54,589 nt of DNA from Corallococcus terminator. Its GTDB lineage: Bacteria > Myxococcota > Myxococcia > Myxococcales > Myxococcaceae. The translations under genes were made by a program, and so were the position numbers. Below the pieces are notes generated by a model, which was given only the letters and a program-made list of their open reading frames with translations, was not told where the DNA came from and ran no database searches. This document shows positions 27,765 to 36,223 of the stretch, piece after piece; position 1 is the stretch's first letter; each line of letters starts with the position of its first letter. Location of the stretch: contig NZ_RAVZ01000013.1 in the NCBI RefSeq assembly GCF_003611635.1, positions 1-54,589 on the forward strand. Direction: 5' to 3'.

Positions 27765-27794
27765 CCCGCCACCGCGCACCCTGGCGGTGGCGGG
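27765..27794 (+). terminator. 11-bp hairpin after lipoprotein gene
   Basis: CCCGCCACCGC (27765-27775) pairs perfectly with GCGGTGGCGGG (27784-27794), starting 16 bases past the stop. It covers the first possible start (GTG 27787) of the next frame, which argues that this frame is not used from there. Confidence 0.6.
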
Positions 27795-27828
27795 GGGATG
27801 GGGCTCATGGGCCGCCGGACCTCATCCG

Positions 27829-29472
27829 GTGGCCGGCTTGCGGCAGGAGCACGGGGCAGCTACCTTCGGGGAAGTCCCTGCATCCACGCAGCCGGTCTCG
27901 CCAGCCGGTCCCAACTCGGCGTCTGATTTGTCTTCGGTCCCCAGTCTGGTGTGGTCGTCGCGCGAGAACATCCGCGCGCAACTGCTGTCCCTCCTCGAAA
28001 CGGTTCCGCTGGAGAGCGTCGACCTTCGAGTTCGGGTCGTCCGCCTGCTCGGAGTTTTCGGAGGGCCGGAGCTGACACCCCTCCTGCTCGAACGGTTCTT
28101 CGATGAACGGGAGGGGCTCTCCACTCGAAACAAGGCGCTCGAAGTGCTGGTGAAGCAAGGCGCACCGCTCTCCGGCCCGGACCTCACCCGGATCAGCGAA
28201 GTCCCCCCGCTCATCTGCCCCTGCTGTTGCCCGTCCACGGAAGCGCTTCTCACGTTGGCCCGAACGGAGGACGCCTGGGACGCCGCGGAGGCCGTACTGC
28301 TCAAGTGCTCGCCCCAACTGCGCGCGCACGTGCTCGCATCCACGGAACGCACGCGCTTTTCCCCACGGCTCGTCGAGTGGCTCTATTCGCGCTGGTTCCT
28401 GTACGACCGCCATCCGCTCGCGGAGGGAGATGCCTGGGACCGACGGGCCAATCTCCGGGTGGCGGTGGCGCACCGTGAGCGCCCGGAGGCCAGGAGGCTC
28501 CTCGATGCGTGGGCACGCGACGCAGCCGCCGAGGTGCTGAAGTCCCAGCTCCAACAGTCCATCAACGTGCTGTTGCTGCTGCCCTTGCCGGACCTGCTTG
28601 CAGCCGTCGGCCCGGAGGCGCTGCTGCGCCTCCTCCATCGCATCGTGCGCGCCGAGAGTGTGGCCCAGACGGTGCCCTACGGCCTCCAGCAGAGCCCGCC
28701 GGGGAGCGCCCGGGCCCTGGAGCTGCTCGTGGAGTGGCGCGAGGCTCGCCCCCTCCTGCGTTCGTTTCTCTGTGACTTCGACATCCCGGACGGAGTGCGG
28801 CGCTTGCTGCTCCATCACCTCGTTGATCACGACCCCGCCATGGCGGTCCGATGGGCGCTCGCCGCGATGCGGTATCCCGACAACGCGGCCCTCGTCCGTT
28901 TCGTGCTCCAGGGCGCGGCCCGGCAGCCCGCTCCCGGAGACCGGCCCTTGTTCCTGGCCGCGCTGCAGGGCGAGGACGCGGAAGGCCAGGGCTTCGCGCT
29001 GGAGGGATTGTTCGCCCTGGGCGAGTCGGGCGCTGGCTGGTGCGACCGGCTCACCTCGCTTGTGCATTCGAGCGACGAGCCCGTGCGCCTCCGCGCGGCG
29101 GCATGCCTTGTTCGAGAGGGCCAGCGTGAATGGCTGCCGATGTTGAGACAGGCGGCGCTCGAAGCACCGGAGCAGGGGCTGCGCGCGGAGGCGGTGCGCT
29201 GGCTTGGCCAGGTGGACGCGGAGGCCAGCCGGCCCATGCTGAAGCAGGTGCTCTCCGAGGTGGCAACGTCTTCACACCCGAATCACGCCTCTGGCGCGGA
29301 CGAAGCAGCTCGGGCCCTCTCCCGGCAGGGAACGGCCGAGAACCTCTCCGCGTTGCTCGACGCTGCGCTGCGAGGCTGCTGCTCGCCGAGCATCGACCGG
29401 GAGCTGGAGGACCATCTGGCGCGACAGGAAGGACGTCTGGCGAAGGGCGTCCTTCCGCCCGGGTCGCGCTGA
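27829..29472 (+). CDS. HEAT-like repeat protein
   Basis: About 547 residues; the start is uncertain. GTG 27787 lies inside the preceding terminator hairpin, so I give GTG 27829; TTG 27928 and GTG 27949 are also possible and none has a Shine-Dalgarno. The recognisable part begins at SRENIRAQLLSLLE and is all paired helices: LRVRVVRLLGVFGGPELTPLLLERFF, LFALGESG, VRLRAAACLVREGQREWLPMLRQ and LRAEAVRWLGQVD are HEAT/PBS-lyase-like units. A Cys-rich loop, ICPCCCPS, is unusual. No signal peptide, so cytoplasmic; a protein-binding scaffold is likely. Confidence 0.7.
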   Translation: MAGLRQEHGAATFGEVPASTQPVSPAGPNSASDLSSVPSLVWSSRENIRAQLLSLLETVPLESVDLRVRVVRLLGVFGGPELTPLLLERFFDEREGLSTRNKALEVLVKQGAPLSGPDLTRISEVPPLICPCCCPSTEALLTLARTEDAWDAAEAVLLKCSPQLRAHVLASTERTRFSPRLVEWLYSRWFLYDRHPLAEGDAWDRRANLRVAVAHRERPEARRLLDAWARDAAAEVLKSQLQQSINVLLLLPLPDLLAAVGPEALLRLLHRIVRAESVAQTVPYGLQQSPPGSARALELLVEWREARPLLRSFLCDFDIPDGVRRLLLHHLVDHDPAMAVRWALAAMRYPDNAALVRFVLQGAARQPAPGDRPLFLAALQGEDAEGQGFALEGLFALGESGAGWCDRLTSLVHSSDEPVRLRAAACLVREGQREWLPMLRQAALEAPEQGLRAEAVRWLGQVDAEASRPMLKQVLSEVATSSHPNHASGADEAARALSRQGTAENLSALLDAALRGCCSPSIDRELEDHLARQEGRLAKGVLPPGSR

Positions 29473-29725
29473 CCGCCGGGGTTCATGCCGCAGAGCGAAT
29501 ATCCATGTCCCCGCCACGAGCGCCGGGGGACATCCGCGCCGGGATCATCGAAAAGCCCTGCCCCATGGGGTTCGACCAGGGCCGCTCTCCGGTTTCATCT
29601 CCATCCGAGCACCAGGGCCGCAGGCACTCGCGGCGCGGTGGCCGCGATGGGCGACCCGCAGGGGCGGGCCCGCCGGGAGGGATTCCCCGGGGGCCCGCGG
29701 CGACTTGCGGCGCGGAGGATCGGCC
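29473..29725. other. Convergent intergenic spacer
   Basis: No gene seen. Near its right end CGGGCCC and GGGGCCCG (around 29665-29697) could fold around a GGAGGGATTCC core and act as a terminator for one or both convergent genes, but the pairing is imperfect. Confidence 0.35.
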
Positions 29726-30472
29726 TCAGTAGATGCGGAAGTCGTATCCCGGCGGGTCCTGATTGTAGACGTTATGGCCCGAGCTGTTCAGGTTGCTGAT
29801 CCGCACGTAGTACGCGGAGTTCGCGGGGACGCTGAGCGTCACCCGGGAGGCCTTGCAGGACCAATCGTACCAGACGGAGCAGATGTCATTGTTGGAGGCC
29901 ACGAGCGCCCCGGGGGCGCCGTTGGCGTAGGCATACACCTCCAGGAAGGTGTCGGCACCGTTGAGGTTGTAGGTCTCGAACTTCGCCGTCATCGCGCCGC
30001 CAAAGTAGACGGCGATCCAATCCACGTCCCCCAGCTCGTGGAAGTTGAGGCCCGTCAGGGGAGAGCCCGGGTAGGCGGTGAACTGGGCCGCCGTGTCGTT
30101 GTCCTCATAGGCGTCCGGAGGGGGCAGGTGGCAGTACGGAGAGGGCGGGCTGAAGCCGTCGGGAGCACAGAATCCAGCCGAGCAGATGCAACTGCCACGG
30201 CAATCCGCGCCCGTGTCGCACTCCCGCCGGGGCGGCGCGCCGCAGTCCGGATTCGGAGGGCCGAATCCGTCAGGCACGCATTGGTTCGCGGAGCACATAC
30301 AGGCGTCGGCGCAGTCCAGTTCGCTGCCACAGTAGCGGTACGTCGTCAGCGACGACTCCGTCACCGCCTCCACGCTGGCCGGCCCCGTGTCGCGCTCCAG
30401 GAGCGTCGTGTCACCGCAGGCCGCGGACAGCAGCGCCAGTCCAAACACGAGAGGAATCAATCGGGTCCGCAT
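29726..30472 (-). CDS. Cys-rich lipoprotein with C-terminal PPC-like domain
   Basis: 248 residues from ATG 30472 (AAAGGA nine bases upstream; GTG 30478 is the alternative). Lipobox LLSAAC. Residues about 45-115 hold two Cys-rich EGF-like or tox-like repeats: CGSELDCADACMCSANQCVPDG split by a linker from ECDTGADCRGSCICSAGFC (shown in parts), each with six Cys and ending in PDGF. The C-terminal 120 residues (DAYEDNDTAAQF, DVDWIAVYFGG, YYVRISNLNSSGHNVY) match the bacterial pre-peptidase C-terminal beta-sandwich. Likely a surface ligand-binding lipoprotein. It lies divergent from the defence operon. Confidence 0.8.
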   Translation of the reverse strand: MRTRLIPLVFGLALLSAACGDTTLLERDTGPASVEAVTESSLTTYRYCGSELDCADACMCSANQCVPDGFGPPNPDCGAPPRRECDTGADCRGSCICSAGFCAPDGFSPPSPYCHLPPPDAYEDNDTAAQFTAYPGSPLTGLNFHELGDVDWIAVYFGGAMTAKFETYNLNGADTFLEVYAYANGAPGALVASNNDICSVWYDWSCKASRVTLSVPANSAYYVRISNLNSSGHNVYNQDPPGYDFRIY

Positions 30473-30540
30473 TCGCACGTTTCCTTTGCTGGGGAGGACT
30501 CCTCCCAGGGTGAAGTCGTGGAGGACTTAGCGCGCGGGTC

Positions 30541-30592
30541 ACGAAATATCAAATTAAACAGACTTTACTGGATATCTTGAAAATTATGCCAT
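30541..30592. promoter_or_regulatory. AT-rich patch between lipoprotein and RADAR-like operon
   Basis: About 50 bases that are mostly A and T, sharply unlike the rest of the window. On the minus strand TTGATA falls at a plausible -35 distance for the lipoprotein gene but its -10 is poor. For the plus strand it lies some 130-180 bases before rdrA and might bind a regulator or mark the edge of acquired DNA. Confidence 0.4.
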
Positions 30593-30711
30593 GCCAGCGT
30601 CCCCGCATCCAATGACAGACAGGGGGACGAGCGCACGGGGACACCTGCCCGCCACCGCGCGCGGACGTGCGAGCTGATTCCCCGGTGATGCGCGTCGCGA
30701 CGCGGTCTCCC

Positions 30712-30717
30712 TATCCT
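30712..30717 (+). promoter_or_regulatory. Possible -10 element for leaderless rdrA
   Basis: TATCCT ends five bases before ATG 30723 and there is no Shine-Dalgarno, so rdrA may be read from a leaderless transcript. No good -35 hexamer. Confidence 0.4.
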
Positions 30718-30722
30718 TCTCC

Positions 30723-33437
30723 ATGGACCCGAAAACGAGCCTCCCGGGCAAGACGCACCACTACGTGCCCACGCCCTTCCCCGAGTCCAGGGCCTTCCCC
30801 TGGGATGAGCTGCTGGAGCCCACGCAGCGGGGGCTGTACGAGTTGCTGTCCTGGCTGGAGGCCGCCTGCGGATGCAGCCTGGGTGAGGGGAAGGTCCGGG
30901 ACGAGCACCTCTCCACCAGCCTGCTCATCTCCGGCCCCCGGGGCGCGGGGAAAACCACCGTCCTGCTCAGCGCCGTCCAGGCCCTGCGCGACTGGAGGGC
31001 GTTCCTCGGGCTGAAGCCAGGCGGGCGCCTGGGGGCGGAGACGCACGAGGCGGTGGCTTCGGGGCCGGAGGCGATGCGCAGGGACCTGTGCACGACGCTC
31101 GAGCGCATCGAGGGGCGCGTCGTCTGGCTGGAGCCGCTCGACCTGGAGCCGGTGCCCCCGGGCGCCAACCTCCTGGCCACCCTGCTGGTGCGCGTGCGCG
31201 CGGCCCTGGATGCGCCCCAGGAGGGCGCGTCCGCGCGAGGCGGGCATGGCAGGTGGTCCTCCTCCATCCTCGAGGAGAGCGCGGAGGAGGCCTGGGGAAA
31301 GCTGGATCACCTCATCCGGGATGCCTCGTTCATGTGGGAGGACAGCGCGTCGACCACCGACACACGCGCGCGCGCGGAGCAGCAGATCAAGGCCGCGGAG
31401 ATCTACGCCAACTTCCAGCAGCGCTTCGCGGGGGCCATGGAGAACGTGGCGAAGACGCTGTCCCTGCCCCGCTTCGGCACCGCCAGGGGGGAACAGGTCA
31501 TCCTCGTGCTGCCCATCGACAACGTGGACCGCAGCATCGAACACCTCCACAACATCGTGAAGCTCACCCGCATGGTGGCCAGCCCCCGGCTCTGGTTCGT
31601 GCTGGCCGCGGGCCACCAGGAGTTCCAGCTCTTCATGGAGCGCTCCTTCCAGAAGGAGCTCATCCTCTCCGGGCAGGCGGGGATCGGGGCCGTGGGCCAG
31701 GACGAGACGCTCTCCATCGCCCGGCGCCAGTCCGCCACCACCCTGCGCCGCGCGCTGCCCCCCAGCTACCGCATCAACCTGGGCCCCGTGGATCCCTACA
31801 AGGCATGGGACTTCCGCCCGCTGGGGGTGGAGGCGGAGGACGGAGCGCAGACGCTGGGCGGCCTGCTGGAGCAGCTCCGGCTGCCCTGCGCCCCGACGCG
31901 GGAGAAGACGCAGGTGCTGACCTCCTTCGCGGACCTCATCAACCTGGCGCCCCGGCTCTCCGACACGGTGAAGACGACCTACCGCCTGGCCACGCGGGAT
32001 GGGCGGGACGCGCCCCTGCGCAAGGTCATCCTCACCCCCGCGGGCAAGCTCGCCCTCCACCTGCCCGCGCGCACCCTGCAGGACCTCTGGCACGCCGCCC
32101 GGCGCGAACTCTGGAGCACCCGCGCCTCCTCGGAAGAGCCCTCCGTCGCGGATGGAGAGCGCACCGTCCGGGTGGTCACGGAGATGCTGCGCAACGCCAT
32201 TGACGAAAGCGACCTGCCGGCCTGGGCCAGCCAGCAGTTGAACAACCGCATCCTCCGGTATGACGAAAAGGGGCTCATCTTCCTGGACCTGACGGGCAAG
32301 CCGGTGCGCCGCTCCAAGCGGACCACCCTGTCGGACGTCCTGGAGTGGCCGCACGCGGGGCGACCGGGCAATGGCGCCGCGAAGACGGAGCAGCGGCTGC
32401 TCCTCAGCGAGCTGCACCTGCGGCACTTCCACGACGTGGTGCTGATGTTGAGCGACCTGGACCGGCCGGGCCACAGCGTGCCCCTGCCCGGCAACGTGAC
32501 CGGCTGGTTCATGCTGCTGCACGACGCGCTGATGCTGTTCGAACCGCCCCGGGTGCTGAACCTGGACGTGACGCCCTTCGAGATGAGCCCGGAGCTGGTC
32601 GTGACGATGCACGAGCTGTGGGTGGAGGCCGCGCCCCACGAACCGCTCGTCCAGGTGGAGTGCTGGTGGAGCCTTCCCACCTGGAAGACCTTCGTCGAGT
32701 TCGCCATCTTCACCGCGCAGTGGAAGGCGTTCCTGAAGCGGACGGCGGACGGGTTCTTCAAGGTCGACAACATGAAGGACTCGCGCATGAAGGTCGGCTC
32801 CCACCACCGCTTCATCCAGGCGGCCTGGGTGGAGAACATCTGCTCGGTGTCGGGGCGCAAGCTGGGTGGATGGGATTGGGGCGACGCACGCGACCGGGGG
32901 GTGGAGGCGGTGATCCTGGAGCAGGAGCGCGCCAGCGCGCTGGAGCCCTACGAGCAGCGGGTGCGCGGCACGGTGGCGAAGCTCGTGGAGGACATCCGGA
33001 CGAACAGCGTGGGCTCTGATCGGCTGTGGACGGCCCGGGTGTGGCTGCAGAACGCGCTGCCCCTGCTGGTGCTGCCGGAGTTCGCGCCGGCCCCCGCCCT
33101 CAGCGAGCTGCTGCGCTGGCAGTCCGGGGAGGCGGGCGAGAACGAGGACTGGGACGAACTGGTGGCCTACTGGGAGCACCATGGGCCCCGCCTGACGCGG
33201 CTGCGCGAGCAGATGGTGCGCGCCGCGGTGGGGCGCTCCGGCGCGTCCGAGGCGCTCCGCCGCCACCTGGGCACGGACGGAGGCCAGCTCACGGGCCTGT
33301 ACTACGACTGGCTCGACGCCGTGGTGCGGACGTGGTTCCGGGTCATGGACCAGGAGGGCGACCACCTGGAGCTGGAGGCGCTGCGCAGGGTGTCTCCCGT
33401 GCAGGACCTCCAGGCGGACCCAGGCCATGGGCACTGA
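30723..33437 (+). CDS. rdrA: RADAR-type P-loop NTPase RdrA
   Basis: 904 residues, cytoplasmic, no membrane helix. The first 60 residues lead into a P-loop NTPase core with Walker A GPRGAGKTT (Lys77) and Walker B VILVLPIDNVD (Asp266, Asp269), separated by a long helical insert as in KAP/STAND-like ATPases. WFVLAAGHQEFQLFMERSF resembles sensor-1 and the following helix. The remaining 550 residues are helical with no domain I can name. Its immediate partner is a deaminase-like gene that overlaps it by 11 bases, the gene pair of RADAR phage defence, where RdrA forms a ring that engages RdrB. Assignment rests on order, length and motifs, not alignment. Confidence 0.8.
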   Translation: MDPKTSLPGKTHHYVPTPFPESRAFPWDELLEPTQRGLYELLSWLEAACGCSLGEGKVRDEHLSTSLLISGPRGAGKTTVLLSAVQALRDWRAFLGLKPGGRLGAETHEAVASGPEAMRRDLCTTLERIEGRVVWLEPLDLEPVPPGANLLATLLVRVRAALDAPQEGASARGGHGRWSSSILEESAEEAWGKLDHLIRDASFMWEDSASTTDTRARAEQQIKAAEIYANFQQRFAGAMENVAKTLSLPRFGTARGEQVILVLPIDNVDRSIEHLHNIVKLTRMVASPRLWFVLAAGHQEFQLFMERSFQKELILSGQAGIGAVGQDETLSIARRQSATTLRRALPPSYRINLGPVDPYKAWDFRPLGVEAEDGAQTLGGLLEQLRLPCAPTREKTQVLTSFADLINLAPRLSDTVKTTYRLATRDGRDAPLRKVILTPAGKLALHLPARTLQDLWHAARRELWSTRASSEEPSVADGERTVRVVTEMLRNAIDESDLPAWASQQLNNRILRYDEKGLIFLDLTGKPVRRSKRTTLSDVLEWPHAGRPGNGAAKTEQRLLLSELHLRHFHDVVLMLSDLDRPGHSVPLPGNVTGWFMLLHDALMLFEPPRVLNLDVTPFEMSPELVVTMHELWVEAAPHEPLVQVECWWSLPTWKTFVEFAIFTAQWKAFLKRTADGFFKVDNMKDSRMKVGSHHRFIQAAWVENICSVSGRKLGGWDWGDARDRGVEAVILEQERASALEPYEQRVRGTVAKLVEDIRTNSVGSDRLWTARVWLQNALPLLVLPEFAPAPALSELLRWQSGEAGENEDWDELVAYWEHHGPRLTRLREQMVRAAVGRSGASEALRRHLGTDGGQLTGLYYDWLDAVVRTWFRVMDQEGDHLELEALRRVSPVQDLQADPGHGH

Positions 33438-36213
33438 GGGACCGCGCCAGTCCCAGGGGAACCTAGCCCCCCGCCGCGTTCCGGAGGCCTACGTGCGCGC
33501 GGAGGTGGCCTGCTTCCCGCTGACCAGCCTCCAGGCCTTCAGGGACGCGCTGACGGAGCTGGTGCCATCGCTGGAGGGACGCGACGCGGGCCCCACGCGG
33601 GCGCTCTGGCGCGATTGCGAGAAGACCCTGTCGGAGCACGCCAGCGGCTGGTCGCTGGATCGCCTCATCGCCGTCAGGGACGTGTTCTGGTTCGATTCGC
33701 GTCGGCACATCCGCGGCCAGCGGGATCCGCCGCGGCGGGTGTCCATGGCCAGCTATCTGGTGCACCTGGCGGACACCCACCTGGAGCGCCGGCCCGGAGT
33801 CACCGTCGTGGCGCAGGACACGGAGGCCGGCGCGGTGGACGCCGTCACGCACTACCGCTGGCTCACGTTCGCCCTGCCCGAGGACCTGTTGATGTCGGCC
33901 GTGCCGGTGGAGCCGCCACCCACGCGGGTGGACATCGAACCGCCGCTGCTGATGCGCCACCTGCTGGACCGGGGCGTGACGGAGGTCCACCACCACGTCA
34001 ACGCGGGCATGGACTTCCCGCTGCTGTGGACCTCGCTGCTGTCCGCCATCGCGGACCCGTCCCTGGATGCACGCCTGCTGTCGGGACCGGGGCTCGTCTT
34101 CGGCGACGGCGGGACGATGCTCCGCTGGCTGCTGGCGGCCGCGGTGTCCCGCTGCGTCCTGGCGGAGGTCATCCTGCGAGGTGGGAAGCGGCCGCTGCTG
34201 GAGTTCGTGGCGGGCCTGCGCGAGTCGTCCGTCTGGCTGCCCCAGCGCCGCCGGGTGCTGGAGCGGACGCTGGAGGCGCTCTCGCGCGCCCGCCTGGAAG
34301 TCCTGCCAGAGGTGGACGAACTGCGCGAGCTCTACGGGGACCTCCACCCGCTCGCGGCCCGTGGCGGCACCGAAGCTCCGGAGACCCTCGACGACGTGTG
34401 GCGGCGGTGCGATCCCATCGCCCTGCGGATGGGGCTGCACACGCCCAACGCAGGGGAGCGCTGGTTGGTGCGCTACGGGCTGCGGTGGATGCGGCGGATG
34501 GAAGAGGCCGGCACGCCGGATCCGCACTTCGAGCGCCTCTTCTGGCAGGTGCAGCGGGTGCGCTGCCTGAGCTACCGCACCTATGTGCAGCGGCCGCTGA
34601 CCGCGGGCCTCCAGTGGTTCATCCGCTTCTATGATCGCCTGGGCGCGATGAAGCGGCCCCTGCACGCCGTGCGCGCGGAGATCTCCTACGCGGTGGCGGG
34701 GGGCGAGCAGCCCATTGCCGCATTGGAGGTGCGCACCCGCCTCATGGACACCTCCATCCAAATGGCGGAGGAGCTGTGGGGGCTGACGCGCTCGTGGCAG
34801 CGGGTGCTGGAGCGCGTGGGGCGGGCCACCAGCGACGGCCGTCAGCCGGAGTTCGGCCTGGTGCTGCACCTGCTCAAGGCGCGGGACCCCAAGCGCCACT
34901 GGAGGGAGGGCCTGCCGCCCGCGCATGCGCAGGGCACGTACGCGGAGCCGGTTCCGGAGGGCCTCATCCGCCTGGGAGGCCGTTACGCGGACTACTTCGT
35001 CTCGCAGTCGACGCGGGTGGAGGCGCTGGTGGACCTGCTGCGGGCGGTGCCGCTGTCGCTCTGGCTGGTGCGGGGGCTGGACGTCGCGTCGGACGAGCTG
35101 AGCGTGCCCACGTGGGTGCTGGCGCCGCTGTATCGCTACGTGCGGTGGGAAGCCGCCCGCGCCGCGGTCCGGCCGGCGGCCCGGGGCGCCCCACCCCTCC
35201 AGCTCACGGGCCACGTGGGCGAGGACTACCGGCACCTGATGGAGGGGCTGCGCCGCATCTACGAATGCCTGCACTACCTGCTGGACCACCGGGGCGGGCG
35301 GCTGGGACACGCCACGTCCCTGGGAGTGGAGCCAGGGACGTGGGCGGAGTCCGTGGGCGCGGTGATGATGCCGGCCGAGGAGCGGCTGTGGGACCTGGTC
35401 TTCGAGTGGCGCCTGTACGGCGGCTACCGGCTGCCCCCGGGCCTGAGCGTGGACACCCCGCCGGGACGGCCGCTGCAGGTGGAGAACCTCATCCGCGAGC
35501 TGTCCGAGGGCATCTTCGGCGAGTGCATCGCGCCACACGTCCTGGCGGAAGCCCACCACGTGCTGCACAACCTCTGGTGTCCGCCCCTGGCGCAGGAAGG
35601 CGTGGGCGTGGGGCTGGACGCGTTCAGCCGGGCTTCCCGACGGCTGGATTGGATCCGGGTGCGCGACTCCCGGCGCGTCCAGGAGCTCATCGAAGCGTAC
35701 CGGGAGGACGAGCGCGTGTTCCGGCGCGGACAGCAACTGGTGGACATCCCGCTGGATGCCGCGGAGGTGGCCGCGCTGCGCTCCGCGCAGGACGGCCTGC
35801 GCCGGTACGTGGGGGCGCGGGGGACCGTCGTGGAGGTGAATCCCTCCAGCAACCTGCTCATCGGCAACCTGTTGGACTTGCGCAACCACCCCATCCTGCG
35901 GCTCTTCCCGCCGCGAGCCGAAGCGGGGGCGCCGCCGCCGGTGCCCATCGCGGTGGGCGCGGACGACCCCATCACCTTCTCCACCTTCCTCCTCCGGGAG
36001 TACTCCCTGCTGCACGAAGCGGCGCGGAGCGCGGGCTACTCCGAACGCGAGGTGCACGAGTGGCTGTCCACCGTCCGGCAGACGAGCATGGACGCGCGCT
36101 TCACCACGCCCTGGCATCCCAGCGCGGAGCGCATGACGGAGGACCTGCTGGACGCGCTGGGGGCCTTCACGCGGCGGCCCTTGGGACACCTTGGGTCCCG
36201 GCCCTCAAGGTGA
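33427..36213 (+). CDS. rdrB: RADAR-type adenosine deaminase-like effector RdrB
   Basis: 928 residues; ATG 33427 sits inside the end of rdrA (11-base overlap), so translation is coupled. A large insert-rich member of the adenosine deaminase superfamily. Expected residues are all present and in order: HxH in EVHHHVNAG (His188, His190, Zn ligands), HVGED (His596 Zn ligand, Glu599 general acid), RLGHATSLG (His628), the EVNPSSNLLIGNL segment, and VGADDPITF (Asp846 Zn ligand, Asp847). Intact chemistry suggests real deamination of adenosine nucleotides, reported for RADAR on ATP/dATP or RNA. About 400 residues lie between the first and second motif, much more than in housekeeping deaminases, as in RdrB. 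Confidence 0.83.
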   Translation: MGTEGPRQSQGNLAPRRVPEAYVRAEVACFPLTSLQAFRDALTELVPSLEGRDAGPTRALWRDCEKTLSEHASGWSLDRLIAVRDVFWFDSRRHIRGQRDPPRRVSMASYLVHLADTHLERRPGVTVVAQDTEAGAVDAVTHYRWLTFALPEDLLMSAVPVEPPPTRVDIEPPLLMRHLLDRGVTEVHHHVNAGMDFPLLWTSLLSAIADPSLDARLLSGPGLVFGDGGTMLRWLLAAAVSRCVLAEVILRGGKRPLLEFVAGLRESSVWLPQRRRVLERTLEALSRARLEVLPEVDELRELYGDLHPLAARGGTEAPETLDDVWRRCDPIALRMGLHTPNAGERWLVRYGLRWMRRMEEAGTPDPHFERLFWQVQRVRCLSYRTYVQRPLTAGLQWFIRFYDRLGAMKRPLHAVRAEISYAVAGGEQPIAALEVRTRLMDTSIQMAEELWGLTRSWQRVLERVGRATSDGRQPEFGLVLHLLKARDPKRHWREGLPPAHAQGTYAEPVPEGLIRLGGRYADYFVSQSTRVEALVDLLRAVPLSLWLVRGLDVASDELSVPTWVLAPLYRYVRWEAARAAVRPAARGAPPLQLTGHVGEDYRHLMEGLRRIYECLHYLLDHRGGRLGHATSLGVEPGTWAESVGAVMMPAEERLWDLVFEWRLYGGYRLPPGLSVDTPPGRPLQVENLIRELSEGIFGECIAPHVLAEAHHVLHNLWCPPLAQEGVGVGLDAFSRASRRLDWIRVRDSRRVQELIEAYREDERVFRRGQQLVDIPLDAAEVAALRSAQDGLRRYVGARGTVVEVNPSSNLLIGNLLDLRNHPILRLFPPRAEAGAPPPVPIAVGADDPITFSTFLLREYSLLHEAARSAGYSEREVHEWLSTVRQTSMDARFTTPWHPSAERMTEDLLDALGAFTRRPLGHLGSRPSR

Positions 36214-36223
36214 GCCAGGCCGC

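Noticed and set aside
30711-33434. 907-residue open frame on the minus strand opposite rdrA
   Set aside because: Shadow frame. High GC makes antisense frames long; composition (HRQ-rich, no domains) and the intact rdrA on the plus strand argue against a gene.
33463-36189. 908-residue open frame on the minus strand opposite rdrB
   Set aside because: Same reason; the plus frame carries all deaminase residues, the minus one has low-complexity His/Gln/Arg sequence.
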